Source: JAVVXB01 sp036651815
GTDB lineage: Bacteria > Bacillota > Clostridia > Christensenellales > CAG-138
Direction: 5' to 3'
DNA length: 64,000 nucleotides
NCBI GenBank assembly: GCA_036651815.1
Contig: JAVVXB010000015.1
Span: 4,501-68,500, forward strand
The notes beneath the pieces were generated by a model. It was not told where the DNA came from, ran no database searches, and was given only the letters and a program-made list of their open reading frames with translations. Shown here piece by piece: positions 35,585-44,518 of the stretch; the stretch's first letter is position 1, and every line of letters begins with the position of its first letter. The position numbers were made by a program, and so were the translations under genes.

Positions 35585-36480
35585 GATGCCGACCTCCCTG
35601 CACGCGCTTTTTTGTTCTGAAACCATTTTTGAATCGATGGAAGCGACAAGGCAAACGCAACCGTAATTGCTGTGAACAGTTTTAGATCATTGGCAGGCAT
35701 ACCAAGTTTCAGTACGACCGCAATGATGATTCGGTAGGTGACCGCACCGCACACTACTGAAATAAGCGACTTAAAGAATGACGTTCTGCCAAACAACACC
35801 TCACCGATAATCAGTGAAGCCAGTCCAATCACAATTGATCCTGTCCCCATCTGGATATCTGCAAACGTTTGACTTTGAGCAATCAGCCCGCCGGACAGCG
35901 CAACAAGTCCGTTGCTCAGTGCTAATCCAAGGCGTTTCATTCTGTCGGTGCTAATGCCTTGCGCACGTGCCATATGCGGATTGTTACCGGTTGCACGGAT
36001 TGCACATCCAATCTCCGTACCAAAGAACCAATATAATAGTCCAAATACAGCTATCACAAACAGAAAAGCGACCAAGATGACTGCAATATTTTTGCTCAAT
36101 CCAAATATTTCCATAGCAGACGTAAAAACCGTTGGTTGCTTCAACAGTGAAACATTCGCTTTACCCATAACATGCAGATTGACAGACCATAGCGCAATCA
36201 TGGTTAGAATGCCGGAGAGTAACGCAGGAATTTTAAGCTTGGTATGGAGTAGCCCTGTGCACAGGCCGGCGGCCATGCCGCCAAAAAACGAGAACAGCAG
36301 CGCTACGAGCGGTGGCAGTCCGTTTGTGATGCAGATGGCCGTGATGGCAGCACCCATCGTGATGCTGCCTTCAACGGTAAGATCTGCTACATCCAGCACA
36401 CGATAGCTGATGTAGACGCCGAACGTCATGAGTGTCCAGATAAAACCAAGTCCCACAGCGCCGGTAAGTTCATTCAACAT
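35578..36480 (-). CDS. TrpXYZ-type ABC transporter permease
   Basis: The 300-residue inner-membrane protein belongs to the branched-chain-type permease superfamily used by COG4120/TrpY systems, with eight to nine helices and the pattern ATGNNPHMARAQGI in the coupling loop. It starts at 36480 after GAGG and overlaps the ATPase gene. The operon's T-box specifiers suggest tyrosine and phenylalanine as substrates, rather than the tryptophan assigned to characterised relatives. Confidence 0.92.
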   Translation of the reverse strand: MLNELTGAVGLGFIWTLMTFGVYISYRVLDVADLTVEGSITMGAAITAICITNGLPPLVALLFSFFGGMAAGLCTGLLHTKLKIPALLSGILTMIALWSVNLHVMGKANVSLLKQPTVFTSAMEIFGLSKNIAVILVAFLFVIAVFGLLYWFFGTEIGCAIRATGNNPHMARAQGISTDRMKRLGLALSNGLVALSGGLIAQSQTFADIQMGTGSIVIGLASLIIGEVLFGRTSFFKSLISVVCGAVTYRIIIAVVLKLGMPANDLKLFTAITVAFALSLPSIQKWFQNKKARAGRSASC

Positions 36481-36519
36481 TCTAATGATCCTCTTATGCT
36501 TTCGATTTAGTCCGCATAT

Positions 36520-37566
36520 TTATCGTACGGCAGCGGCATATTTTTTCGGTATTGTAAAATTAATGGTTGCAGCCATCTCTGCATTGAATGCGGCGTCAAA
36601 GCCGGTGGCAAATTCAATTGGCAATGTCGTGATATCTGCGCCGTCCACCAACACCTTGAGCGCCATCATGCCGGTCTGATAGCCTAAATTAAAGTAATTG
36701 ATGGACAGCGTGGCAAGGCCACCAGCGTCGACCATGCCGGATTCGCCACAGATGGTTGGAATTTTGGCCGTTCCAGCGACTTCGCCAACAATTGGCATGG
36801 AAGAAGCCAACGTATTGTCCGTAGGAATGTAGATTGCGTCGCACTTGGTTACAAGCGTTTGCATGGCCTGTTGAACATCGTTTGTTGAGGTCACGGTGAT
36901 TTCTGTATAGACCTTGCCAAACTTTTCAATTTCCGTTTTTGCGAGATCGGCTTGCAGGATGGAGTTATCTTCACCGCTGTTGTAGATGCAGCCGATGGTT
37001 TGCACATCGGGATACAGCTCCAAAATCAACGCGATCTGATCGGCGATTGGATTCATATCGGATGTGCCGGATACATTGCCGCCGGGAATCGCATTGGAAT
37101 TTACCAGTTTCGAAACTTCATAATCTGTAACAGCGGTTGCCAAAATCGGTATTTCTGTCGTTTTACCGGACATGGCTTGGGCCGCAGGGGTTGCGATTGC
37201 GCAGATCAGATCAACTTTTTCACTGACGAACCGATCACCAATCGTGGATAAGGTTGACTGATCACCTTGCGCATTTTGCAGATCAAAGGTAACGTTTTCA
37301 CCTTCAACGAGTCCATTGTCGTTCAGTGCTTTCATAAATCCCTCACGTGCAGCATCAAGCGCTGCATGTTCAACAATCTGTACAATACCAATGGTATAGC
37401 ATGCGTCTGCCGGAACAGTCGTATCTTGAGAGGGGACGTCGGTTGCGACTTGACTATCGGCCGTTACGTCCACAACAGCAGTCTCCATAGGCAATTTGGT
37501 AGCGCACCCAAAAGTTGTCGCAAGCAGCATCAGTGTCACTAAAAGGATAATGATTGTTTTTTTCAT
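36520..37566 (-). CDS. TrpX-like ABC transporter substrate-binding lipoprotein
   Basis: The 348-residue protein has a signal peptide with Cys21 (TTFGC) as lipidation site and matches the ABC_sub_bind family (COG2984): IGIVQIVEHAALDAAREGF near the N-terminus and PILATAVTDYEVSKLV in the middle. It is the first gene after the T-box leader; GGGAG lies 11 bases before the ATG. Expected role: capture of an aromatic amino acid at the outer face. Confidence 0.92.
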   Translation of the reverse strand: MKKTIIILLVTLMLLATTFGCATKLPMETAVVDVTADSQVATDVPSQDTTVPADACYTIGIVQIVEHAALDAAREGFMKALNDNGLVEGENVTFDLQNAQGDQSTLSTIGDRFVSEKVDLICAIATPAAQAMSGKTTEIPILATAVTDYEVSKLVNSNAIPGGNVSGTSDMNPIADQIALILELYPDVQTIGCIYNSGEDNSILQADLAKTEIEKFGKVYTEITVTSTNDVQQAMQTLVTKCDAIYIPTDNTLASSMPIVGEVAGTAKIPTICGESGMVDAGGLATLSINYFNLGYQTGMMALKVLVDGADITTLPIEFATGFDAAFNAEMAATINFTIPKKYAAAVR

Positions 37567-37612
37567 GGGTTATTTTCTCCCTTTCTTCATTTGCCTCTCA
37601 AATATTTTGGGC

Positions 37613-38043
37613 AAAAAAAAAGTCCTTTCCCGAATTATCGGAAAAGGACGGATATACCGTGGTACCACCTTTACTTCTTTCAAAGCTAATAAAGCATTGA
37701 AAACTCTGCGAACAGTCTATCAACCGTTCCACGCTGTAACGGGCGCTCCCGTTTCGGTCTACCGAACACAATTTTGTCCATTCAACCGTAAGCTCTCGGG
37801 ATGAATTCAAAGTCTTGCTTGCTGCTTTCTTTCACCAACCGAAAGCTCTCTGCATGTAAGCGTATGATTTCTACTAATTCCCGGTCACTGCTTTTTTATA
37901 TTTGTCGAACAATCTTGTTCATTCAACCGTCGGCTCTCGAGATGTATTCAAAATCGGTTTGCTGCTTTCTTCCACCAACCGAAAGCTCTCTTTGCGCATA
38001 AACATGATTTCTACTAATTCCCGGTCACTGCTTTTTCGTATTG
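37613..38043 (-). promoter_or_regulatory. T-box leader with duplicated Stem I (Tyr and Phe specifiers)
   Basis: On the minus strand the 3' part is a classic T-box: Stem III (AACGGG-AGCG-CCCGTT), the T-box block AAGGTGGTACCACGG (37671-37657), and a terminator whose stem GTCCTTTTCC/GGGAAAGGAC is followed by nine T (37649-37613). Upstream lie two Stem I units in tandem. Each has the AGTA motif, the apical GGTTGGTG and base pairs CGGGA/TCCCG or TCTCG. In the position preceded by GAA and followed by A, the promoter-distal unit reads TTC (37805-37803, Phe) and the promoter-proximal unit reads TAC (37946-37944, Tyr). Only one antiterminator is present, so both codons feed one switch. Confidence 0.9.
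37768..38036 (-). repeat. 141-bp tandem duplication of the T-box Stem I domain
   Basis: The segments 37768-37895 and 37909-38036 are copies with a 141-bp period. Conserved parts include the 5' strand with GACCGGGAATTAGTAG, the apical GCTTTCGGTTGGTG and the tail ACGGTTGAATG. The middle of the stem and the specifier triplet differ, in a way that keeps the base of the stem paired. Confidence 0.85.
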
Positions 38044-38049
38044 TGTTGC

Positions 38050-38078
38050 ATTATAGTATATTATTTCATGCTTGTCAA
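38050..38078 (-). promoter_or_regulatory. Promoter of the T-box-controlled aromatic transporter
   Basis: On the minus strand TTGACA (38078-38073), 17 bases, TATAAT (38055-38050): a perfect sigma-A promoter, starting the transcript near 38043. Confidence 0.9.
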
Positions 38079-38220
38079 TAGCTTCACAAAACACATGTGA
38101 ACGAAAGCCAAACAAGCGAACCCCAGATGTCAAACATCGGTTACAATTTATGCACACTTGCACGATTGCTTAGGCGTGCCTTGAATGTGCTCCTGGTAGC
38201 GATGCGGTCGTATAATAAGA

Positions 38221-38248
38221 AGGTATGATTGTTTGAACAATCATACCT
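38221..38248. terminator. Hairpin downstream of the PLP enzyme gene
   Basis: AGGTATGATTGTT pairs with AACAATCATACCT across a two-base spacer. It lies 49 bases after the PLP gene stop on the minus strand; the U-run is interrupted (CTTCTTATTAT). Confidence 0.65.
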
Positions 38249-38296
38249 CTAGGTAATTTCGATTATTTATTCGGATTACTTTGATGCGCGAGCGAC

Positions 38297-39769
38297 TTAA
38301 AGATTTTTCAGCACGCCGGTTTCATCATTGAAATCATTGATAAGTTGATCGATCTGTGTGGCCTCGGCATGCATATCCGTCCAATAATGTTCATCATACC
38401 ATTGGTCATTGATTTCAGCATAGGTCTTACCCTGCTGTTCCACCCAAGTGTAATATTTAAGATTGTGGATACGTTTTTTGCCTTCGTAGGTAAGTTCTTC
38501 CATCACATCCGTACGGACATTGCCAAGGTGTGCAGCATAGTCTGCCGCAGCCATTACTTCAGTGTAAGCACCATCAGCTTCAATAAGCTCCTCGATACGG
38601 CTACCATACATGACGGCGGAGTCAGTACCAACGGTTGCAAGCACATCGTGCTCAGTCAGTTCGTAATACTTGGCCATCTTGATACAGCATAGCAGGTTCG
38701 CAATGCCGGAGATGCCAAACAGCGAGAGCTTATCCATGAAATCTGCCGGTACGCCGACCGTGTCAACCAGATATTTTCTGCCGACCGGATCACTGAAAAG
38801 ACGCAGCAGCTTCTGGGAATCTTCATCATCGATATCAATGACCATATCGGTATTTTTAACGTTGTGAATCCACGGCACATGCTTGTCGCCAATGCCTTCA
38901 ATACGGTGACCGCCAAAGCCGTTGTTTAATAGTGTAGGACACTGCAGCGCTTCGCCAACTGCAAGCTTGCTGCCTGGATATTGTTCCTTTAGGTAGTCGC
39001 CCGCAGACATGGTTCCGGCTGAGCCGGAGGTGAAGGCCGCGCCTGCAAAGCGATCTCCGGGACGTTTGATGGATTCGAATGCATCCTGAATAGCCTTGCC
39101 GGTGACCTGATAGTGCCAAATGCAGTTGCCCATTTCTTCAAACTGATTAAAGATGACTACATCTTTACGAGTGTTCTTCAGTTCCCAGGTTTTATCAAAT
39201 ATTTCTTTAACGTTGGATTCACAGCCGGGGGTGGCGATAATCTCACCAGCGACGTTTTTCAACCAATCGAAGCGCTCCTTGCTCATTTCTGCGGGTAAGA
39301 TAGCAATAGAATCACAAGCAAGCAGTGCAGAGTTGTATGCGCCGCCGCGGCAGTAATTACCGGTGGACGGCCAAACGGCTTTATGGTAGGTAGGATCAAA
39401 CTGACCGGTGACTAATCGAGGAACTAAGCAACCGAACGATGCACCAACCTTATGGCAACCGGTGGGAAACCATTTGCCAGTAAGGAAGATGATGCGCGCC
39501 TTTACGCCCGTCAGCGCAGCAGGAATCTCGATAAAATTGACATCACCAAAGGTACCGCCCTGATCCTTTGGTTCATTGCGCCAAGTGATGCGGAATAGGT
39601 TCAGCGGATTGATATCCCATAGACCAACATGTTTAAGGCCGTTCTTGATTTTTTCAGGAATCAGATCCGGATTACGCATTTGCGCAAATGTCGGAATGAC
39701 AATGTGCTTTTCGCGCGCTCTGTCGATGCTGCGTTTGAGGTTGTCACGGTTCATGGTCAGATCGATCAT
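38297..39769 (-). CDS. PLP-dependent fold-type II enzyme, function unassigned
   Basis: The 490-residue protein is related to the tryptophan synthase beta/threonine synthase/cysteine synthase superfamily. The PLP lysine is in GCHKVGASFG (Lys107) and a glycine-rich phosphate loop is in FTSGSAGTMSAGDY. It is about 100 residues longer than cysteine synthase, with a distinct C-terminal segment. Database names for such proteins are generic; I cannot assign a substrate. ATG 39769 follows GGAG at eight bases and was preferred over ATG 39784. It lies upstream of, and on the same strand as, the aromatic transporter, but a terminator and a separate promoter intervene. Confidence 0.8.
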   Translation of the reverse strand: MIDLTMNRDNLKRSIDRAREKHIVIPTFAQMRNPDLIPEKIKNGLKHVGLWDINPLNLFRITWRNEPKDQGGTFGDVNFIEIPAALTGVKARIIFLTGKWFPTGCHKVGASFGCLVPRLVTGQFDPTYHKAVWPSTGNYCRGGAYNSALLACDSIAILPAEMSKERFDWLKNVAGEIIATPGCESNVKEIFDKTWELKNTRKDVVIFNQFEEMGNCIWHYQVTGKAIQDAFESIKRPGDRFAGAAFTSGSAGTMSAGDYLKEQYPGSKLAVGEALQCPTLLNNGFGGHRIEGIGDKHVPWIHNVKNTDMVIDIDDEDSQKLLRLFSDPVGRKYLVDTVGVPADFMDKLSLFGISGIANLLCCIKMAKYYELTEHDVLATVGTDSAVMYGSRIEELIEADGAYTEVMAAADYAAHLGNVRTDVMEELTYEGKKRIHNLKYYTWVEQQGKTYAEINDQWYDEHYWTDMHAEATQIDQLINDFNDETGVLKNL

Positions 39770-39892
39770 TCTTTTCACTCCCATTTATTATTATTTAGCG
39801 TTATAGCTTTTAATTGCATTGTATCTAGCATACACAATTCATTCTTGTTTGTAAACCTTAAAACGATAAAAAATGAAATATTTTTATTTAAC

Positions 39893-41038
39893 CTAACTAT
39901 TTGTTTGATTATAGTATGCGAGCAGCAAATCTACAGATTCGCCATAACTTTTAATGCCGCTTTCTTGCGCGTTATACTTTAAATAAGTATCATTTATACG
40001 GTCTGCTTGTTCGTTTATCTCGCCCTCATATTGATCCCAATAAGCATTATAAGCAGCAAGATCACGCCGCATTTGTTCACTGTATGTTGCATATACACAG
40101 CGAAAGCGTTCCGTGCTCTCATTATATAGCGCGTTGCCGGTAACGATGAGTGCCTGCATCAGACCAGAATAAATCACAGCGGCATCCGAACTGCTGAGGC
40201 AGGCTAGATGCGCAGTAAATTCCGCTTCATCTTCCGAAGCAATGCCAAGCTGATGCGCCATCTCATGGGCGGCAGCCTGCGCAAGCAATAGGTCTGGCTG
40301 GTGTACATTGATATTGGGTTCTGCAGTCAGACCGATATATATACCCGAGATCCCTGCCCAGGATAATCCTTCGGAAAGGAGGATGTACTTTGCCCGTGTC
40401 ACATGACCGGAAAAAACAGGATTTGTTTGAGCAAGCGTGGAAAATGCGATTGGCAAATGGTTAAGTATGGGTTGAGGTCCGTTGTTTAAATGATAGACAC
40501 CATCGTTATCCTCCGGTAAGGTTGCGCGGATTTTCTTGGCTTGGCTCGCAAACTTCAAAACCAACGCTTCCAGTTCATCTACCGACCGTGCAGTGACCGT
40601 CAGTCCCATGCGGGCAGCCAAAGGGGTGCGGAAATAGTTGAACCCCCAGCTGATATAAAAGAGATTCAGCAGCACGGCTGCCAATATAGCAAGGGATAAT
40701 ATCGCTGCAATGAAATCTGCAAAACAGATCTTGCGACTGATCCAACAAAAAAACTTTCGTAGTATCACCATTAGCGCATATATGATTAAGCCATAGATGA
40801 TCAGTTCTGCAAATGAGATTGGAATGATGGAGGTTATCATTGCGATAAAATTCTTGAGATACTGATAGAAGCCGGCTGAATAATGCTGCTCAATCCACTG
40901 TGACTGTCCCGCACAAATGCGCGGCCATAGAAAACCAAGCGGAATGAGCAATAACCAAGGCAACCGAACCCAAACCGCTTGCCAAGGATTGTGCCTGAGA
41001 CCTTTCAGGTTTCGTTTCATCGTTGTCTGTTTTTGCAT
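39893..41038 (-). CDS. DUF3810 membrane protein with HExxH
   Basis: The 381-residue protein has three N-terminal membrane helices (about 27-43, 65-92, 108-135) and a zincin-like domain with HEMAHQLG followed by the DEAEF glutamate pattern, the DUF3810 layout. A membrane metallopeptidase role is likely from the motif but not demonstrated for the family. No Shine-Dalgarno precedes the ATG at 41038 or the in-frame ATG at 41020; a TATAAT ends seven bases upstream of the first, which suggests a leaderless message. Confidence 0.82.
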   Translation of the reverse strand: MQKQTTMKRNLKGLRHNPWQAVWVRLPWLLLIPLGFLWPRICAGQSQWIEQHYSAGFYQYLKNFIAMITSIIPISFAELIIYGLIIYALMVILRKFFCWISRKICFADFIAAILSLAILAAVLLNLFYISWGFNYFRTPLAARMGLTVTARSVDELEALVLKFASQAKKIRATLPEDNDGVYHLNNGPQPILNHLPIAFSTLAQTNPVFSGHVTRAKYILLSEGLSWAGISGIYIGLTAEPNINVHQPDLLLAQAAAHEMAHQLGIASEDEAEFTAHLACLSSSDAAVIYSGLMQALIVTGNALYNESTERFRCVYATYSEQMRRDLAAYNAYWDQYEGEINEQADRINDTYLKYNAQESGIKSYGESVDLLLAYYNQTNS

Positions 41039-41045
41039 AGATTAT

Positions 41046-41075
41046 ATTATAGCATGAAATGATGAATCGTGTTAA
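41046..41075 (-). promoter_or_regulatory. Promoter placed for a leaderless DUF3810 transcript
   Basis: On the minus strand TTAACA (41075-41070), 18 bases, TATAAT (41051-41046), then ATAATCT and the ATG at 41038. Predicted +1 is one base before or at the start codon. Confidence 0.55.
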
Positions 41076-41095
41076 AATACGAATGGAGGTAATGC

Positions 41096-41902
41096 ATGGA
41101 AATTGGAATTTCGTCGGCCAGCTATTTTAATAAACTTCAAATTGAAGATGCAGTTCTGGATATTGGCGCGCATGGTGTCAAGTCATGCGAGCTATTTTTA
41201 AATACTTATTCGGAATATGAGGCAGAATTTATAGAATTGCTTGCAGAACGCATAAATCTGGCAGGACTGCGCGTGTTTTCGGTACACCCCATGAGCATGG
41301 AATTTGAACCTCAGTTGTTTTCGATTCATTCCCGTCAACGCAAGGATGCTTGGAAGCTGTACGAGCAGGTTCTTGCGGATGGAAAACGACTTGGAGCAAC
41401 TCATTATGTGATGCATGGTTTTGCAAACATGTCCGGTGCAGTCAAAAATGCTGGGTTAGAGCGCATTGGACCAATTTTTCTGGATCTTGCTGCGCTCGCC
41501 AGGAACTATAACATTCAGTTAACGCTTGAAAATGTGAGTTGGTGCGTGTTTCATCAACCGGAATTTGGCATTCGCTTGTTGGATCAGATCGGCACGGATA
41601 CACTCAAATTTACATTGGATGTGAAGCAGGCGCTGCGTTCGGGGTATTCACCGTTGGACTATATCAAGGCGGTTGGCAGCGAAATCGCCAATTTGCATCT
41701 GTGCGATGCGGAGGTGATTGACCGCTGCAATCATACGCTCAAAATGCCTGGATTTGGAACAATCGACTTCGCCGCTGTGCGGGATGCTCTGCATGCAAGC
41801 GACTATTCAGGTCCTGCGTTCATTGAAGTCTACAGCGATATGTATCAGGACACCTCAATGCTCTATGAAAGTCTGACCCGTATGCGCAAGGTCTTTGGTT
41901 AA
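41096..41902 (+). CDS. TIM-barrel sugar-phosphate isomerase/epimerase family protein
   Basis: The 268-residue protein has the AP-endonuclease-2-like TIM barrel. Metal and substrate residues are seen in LTLENVSW (Glu), FTLDVKQA (Asp), NLHLCDAEV (His) and PAFIEVYSD (Glu). Family members act as sugar isomerases, epimerases or DNA repair enzymes; the sugar cannot be predicted. GGAGG precedes the ATG. It is a single gene, closed by a strong terminator. Confidence 0.85.
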   Translation: MEIGISSASYFNKLQIEDAVLDIGAHGVKSCELFLNTYSEYEAEFIELLAERINLAGLRVFSVHPMSMEFEPQLFSIHSRQRKDAWKLYEQVLADGKRLGATHYVMHGFANMSGAVKNAGLERIGPIFLDLAALARNYNIQLTLENVSWCVFHQPEFGIRLLDQIGTDTLKFTLDVKQALRSGYSPLDYIKAVGSEIANLHLCDAEVIDRCNHTLKMPGFGTIDFAAVRDALHASDYSGPAFIEVYSDMYQDTSMLYESLTRMRKVFG

Positions 41903-41951
41903 TGAAACTTTATTCGGCTTATCCTGTTGCCAGTTTATTGATTTGGATCAA

Positions 41952-41985
41952 CAAAAATCTCCGGATTGCTCCGGAGATTTTTGTT
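41952..41985 (+). terminator. Rho-independent terminator after the TIM-barrel gene
   Basis: CAAAAATCTCCGGA (41952-41965) pairs perfectly with TCCGGAGATTTTTG (41970-41983), with U-runs on both strands. Confidence 0.9.
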
Positions 41986-42250
41986 TGGGATGGGAGGTAA
42001 TATTGGGGGTCTGATTGTCTTTATCCTTGCTCTATTGATAAATTAACGCATCCTTGTGTTTTGACAATGGATAGAAAGTGAACTTCCTGTAACATGCGGC
42101 ATGCGAAAAAACAGATGTTTTACCGCTACTTAAAAACCCGGAAATTTCACGGGATCTTTGCAAATTATCTGTAGCTACAAGCGCTTTAGCTATGGTATAT
42201 TAATGATAGGCAAAGTCAATTCAATTTTTGCCGAAGAAGGAGTGAATACC
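41986..42250 (+). other. Region upstream of hpf, no gene seen
   Basis: No gene is supported. TATATT near 42200 is a possible -10, and TTGACA at 42061-42066 lacks a -10 at normal spacing. A short CCCG/CGGG stem lies in the middle. Confidence 0.35.
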
Positions 42251-42790
42251 ATGCGCATTTCGATTGCAGGAAAAAATCTGGAGATCTCCGACTATTTGCG
42301 CGACCTCGTGGAGAAGAAGGTAGGAAAACTCGAACGGTATTTTCCACAGGACACCGAAGTTTTGGTAACACTGTCTGTGGAAAAGAGCCGCCACATTGTC
42401 GAAGTGACAATTCCTTATGACGGCGGCGTCATTAGAGGCGAAGAAGTAACAGGCGATATGTATGCTTCTATTGACAACGTACTCGATAAGCTGGAGAAAC
42501 AGATCATCCGTCATCGTACCAGGTTGGAAAAAGCGCTACGCAGTGGTGCTTTCAAATATGACGAACCAGTTTTTTCCGGTTCCTACGAGGAGATTGAGGA
42601 GAATGCTGGTCCAAGCATCGTTCGCGTCAAGCGTTTCAATATTAAACCCATGAGCGAGGAGGAAGCTATGCTCCAAATCGAAATGATCGGGCATTCGTTC
42701 TACGTGTTCATGAATTCTGAAACCAATCTGATGAATGTCATCTATAAACGTAAGGACGGAAACTATGGCTTGATCGAGCCGGAAGTATAA
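42251..42790 (+). CDS. hpf: Ribosome hibernation promoting factor, long form
   Basis: The 179-residue protein has the N-terminal RaiA/HPF ribosome-binding fold (about 1-98) and the C-terminal dimerisation domain (about 118-176, with VRVKRFNIKPMSEEEAMLQIEMIGHSFYVF split over the strand) that pairs two 70S ribosomes into 100S particles in stationary phase. ATG 42251 follows AAGGAG. The gene is single and ends in a strong terminator. Confidence 0.95.
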   Translation: MRISIAGKNLEISDYLRDLVEKKVGKLERYFPQDTEVLVTLSVEKSRHIVEVTIPYDGGVIRGEEVTGDMYASIDNVLDKLEKQIIRHRTRLEKALRSGAFKYDEPVFSGSYEEIEENAGPSIVRVKRFNIKPMSEEEAMLQIEMIGHSFYVFMNSETNLMNVIYKRKDGNYGLIEPEV

Positions 42791-42810
42791 TTGAGTCTTT
42801 CATTACATTA

Positions 42811-42842
42811 CAGGTGACAGAGTAATCTGTCACCTGATTTTT
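42811..42842 (+). terminator. Rho-independent terminator of hpf
   Basis: CAGGTGACAGA (42811-42821) pairs with TCTGTCACCTG (42826-42836) and is followed by ATTTTT. Confidence 0.9.
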
Positions 42843-42989
42843 ACATAACGAGACGTGCGAATTTTGATACCGCAAATTAAAGTGCTGAATGCAGGTAGGA
42901 ATCAGTGCTTTAAAATATATAGCGATCATTAATTGACTTTTTTAGTTTATTAGTGCTATTCTCAATACAGAACAACGCTTGGAGTGGAT

Positions 42990-43721
42990 ATGCAGTTACA
43001 AATACCAAAAACGGAATTGCTTGCGTCTCTGCTACAGATTTCATGTGGCATAACCTGCATCGTCGGCGGCGGCGGTAAAACCTCATTGATGTTGCATCTT
43101 GCACAAACTTTGCAACATCACGGCACGGTGATCGTTACTACAACGACGCATATCTGGCCTCCGGAGGGCATGATGGTTTTACAGGAACCAACGACGAAGG
43201 AAGCCGTTCAACTGGGACTCAGACAACAGCATATGCTCTGCGTTGGTATGCGCTGCGCAGATGGGAAGCTGGCCATGAGCGCTATTCAGCCCGAAGTGTT
43301 AGCATCGCTTGCAGATTATGTGCTGATCGAAGCCGATGGCGCGAAGCGGTTGCCGCTCAAAGCACCTGACGCCCATGAACCGGTCATCCCTGACTGCACA
43401 AAGCTTGTGATTGCTGTTGCCGGGCTGGATGGTGTTGGCAAATCAATTGCTGAAACGGCATTTCGAGCCGAACAGTATGCGAAACTCATTGGTATAGAGA
43501 ATCTTGCTCATTGTATTGCTCCGGCGGATGTGGCAAGCGTGCTCATGAATAATAACGGCCAGAGGAAATTCGTCACAAACCAGATGCGCTATGCAATTGT
43601 CCTCAACAAAGCTGACGATGCGCAACGGATTGAAACCGCGCGGCAGATTGCAGCTTTAATTGAACCAAATGTTGCGTATACAGTAGTTGCCACCTGTTTA
43701 AAGGAGAAGTATAAATGTTGA
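42990..43721 (+). CDS. yqeC: Selenium cofactor biosynthesis protein YqeC
   Basis: The 243-residue protein has a P-loop-like VGGGGKTSLML (about 24-34), the TTTTHIW block and IEADGAKRLPLKAP, the signature of the YqeC family. The family co-occurs with YqeB and SelD in genomes that have selenium-dependent molybdenum hydroxylases; its exact reaction is not known. ATG 42990 follows GGAG at five bases. It is the first gene of the selenium island and overlaps yqeB by seven bases. Confidence 0.9.
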   Translation: MQLQIPKTELLASLLQISCGITCIVGGGGKTSLMLHLAQTLQHHGTVIVTTTTHIWPPEGMMVLQEPTTKEAVQLGLRQQHMLCVGMRCADGKLAMSAIQPEVLASLADYVLIEADGAKRLPLKAPDAHEPVIPDCTKLVIAVAGLDGVGKSIAETAFRAEQYAKLIGIENLAHCIAPADVASVLMNNNGQRKFVTNQMRYAIVLNKADDAQRIETARQIAALIEPNVAYTVVATCLKEKYKC

Positions 43722-44518
43722 TAGGTATTCGTGGAGCGGGAGATATTGCAACTGGGGTTGCATACCGGTTGCATTCGTGTGGATTTGATATCGTTATGAC
43801 GGATTTGCCGCAGCCAACATCCATACGGCGTAGCATTTGCTTTTCGGAAGCAATTTTACACGGCGAAGCGATGGTAGAAGGCGTTAAGGGCGTATTTGCT
43901 TGTAATGCGAACAAGGTGAGAGACATTCTCAGTGCAGGCAATGTTGCCATATTGGCTGACGCCAAGGGCGCGTGTGTTGGCGCGCTCAAACCGGATGTAT
44001 TGGTGGATGCAATATTAGCCAAGCACAATGTAGGCACAAGGATCACAGACGCGCCAGCGGTTGTGGGCGTCGGCCCGGGATTTACGGCTGGAGTAGATTG
44101 CCATGCCGTTGTGGAAACCATGCGTGGTCATACACTTGGGCGTGTGTATTACGAGGGCAGTGCGCTGGAAAACACGGGTGTTCCAGGCAGCATTGGCGGA
44201 TTTACGCTGGAAAGAATCCTGCGTGCGCCATGCGATGGTATTTTTCAAGGCACACATCAAATTGGCGATTCCATTTTGGCTGGCGAAATCTGTGGCTATG
44301 TTGACGGCCAACCCATGGAATCTGCTATTCGAGGCACGCTACGTGGCATTCTGCCAGATGGAATTTCCGTACATGCAGGTATGAAGAGCGGGGATGTGGA
44401 CCCCCGCTGCGAACTATCTCATTGCTATACGGTATCCGACAAAGCGCTCGCCGTAGGCGGAGGCGTGCTGGAAGCTATTTTACATCTAATGAGGGAGCAC
44501 CCGAAATATGGAGAATGA
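43715..44518 (+). CDS. yqeB: Selenium-dependent molybdenum hydroxylase maturation protein YqeB
   Basis: The 267-residue protein matches the EF2563/YqeB family: IGIRGAGDIATGVA at the N-terminus, ADAKGACVGALKPDVLVDAILAK in the middle (here split as two blocks), and the C-terminal GGGVLEAI. The family is a marker for selenium-dependent molybdenum hydroxylases and is thought to help build or load the selenium cofactor. It overlaps yqeC upstream and selD downstream (11 bases), so all three are one transcript. Confidence 0.92.
   Translation: MLIGIRGAGDIATGVAYRLHSCGFDIVMTDLPQPTSIRRSICFSEAILHGEAMVEGVKGVFACNANKVRDILSAGNVAILADAKGACVGALKPDVLVDAILAKHNVGTRITDAPAVVGVGPGFTAGVDCHAVVETMRGHTLGRVYYEGSALENTGVPGSIGGFTLERILRAPCDGIFQGTHQIGDSILAGEICGYVDGQPMESAIRGTLRGILPDGISVHAGMKSGDVDPRCELSHCYTVSDKALAVGGGVLEAILHLMREHPKYGE

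Noticed and set aside
37909..38036. Two complete T-boxes in tandem
   Set aside because: Only one GGTGGTACCAC block and one terminator exist; the promoter-proximal unit is Stem I alone.
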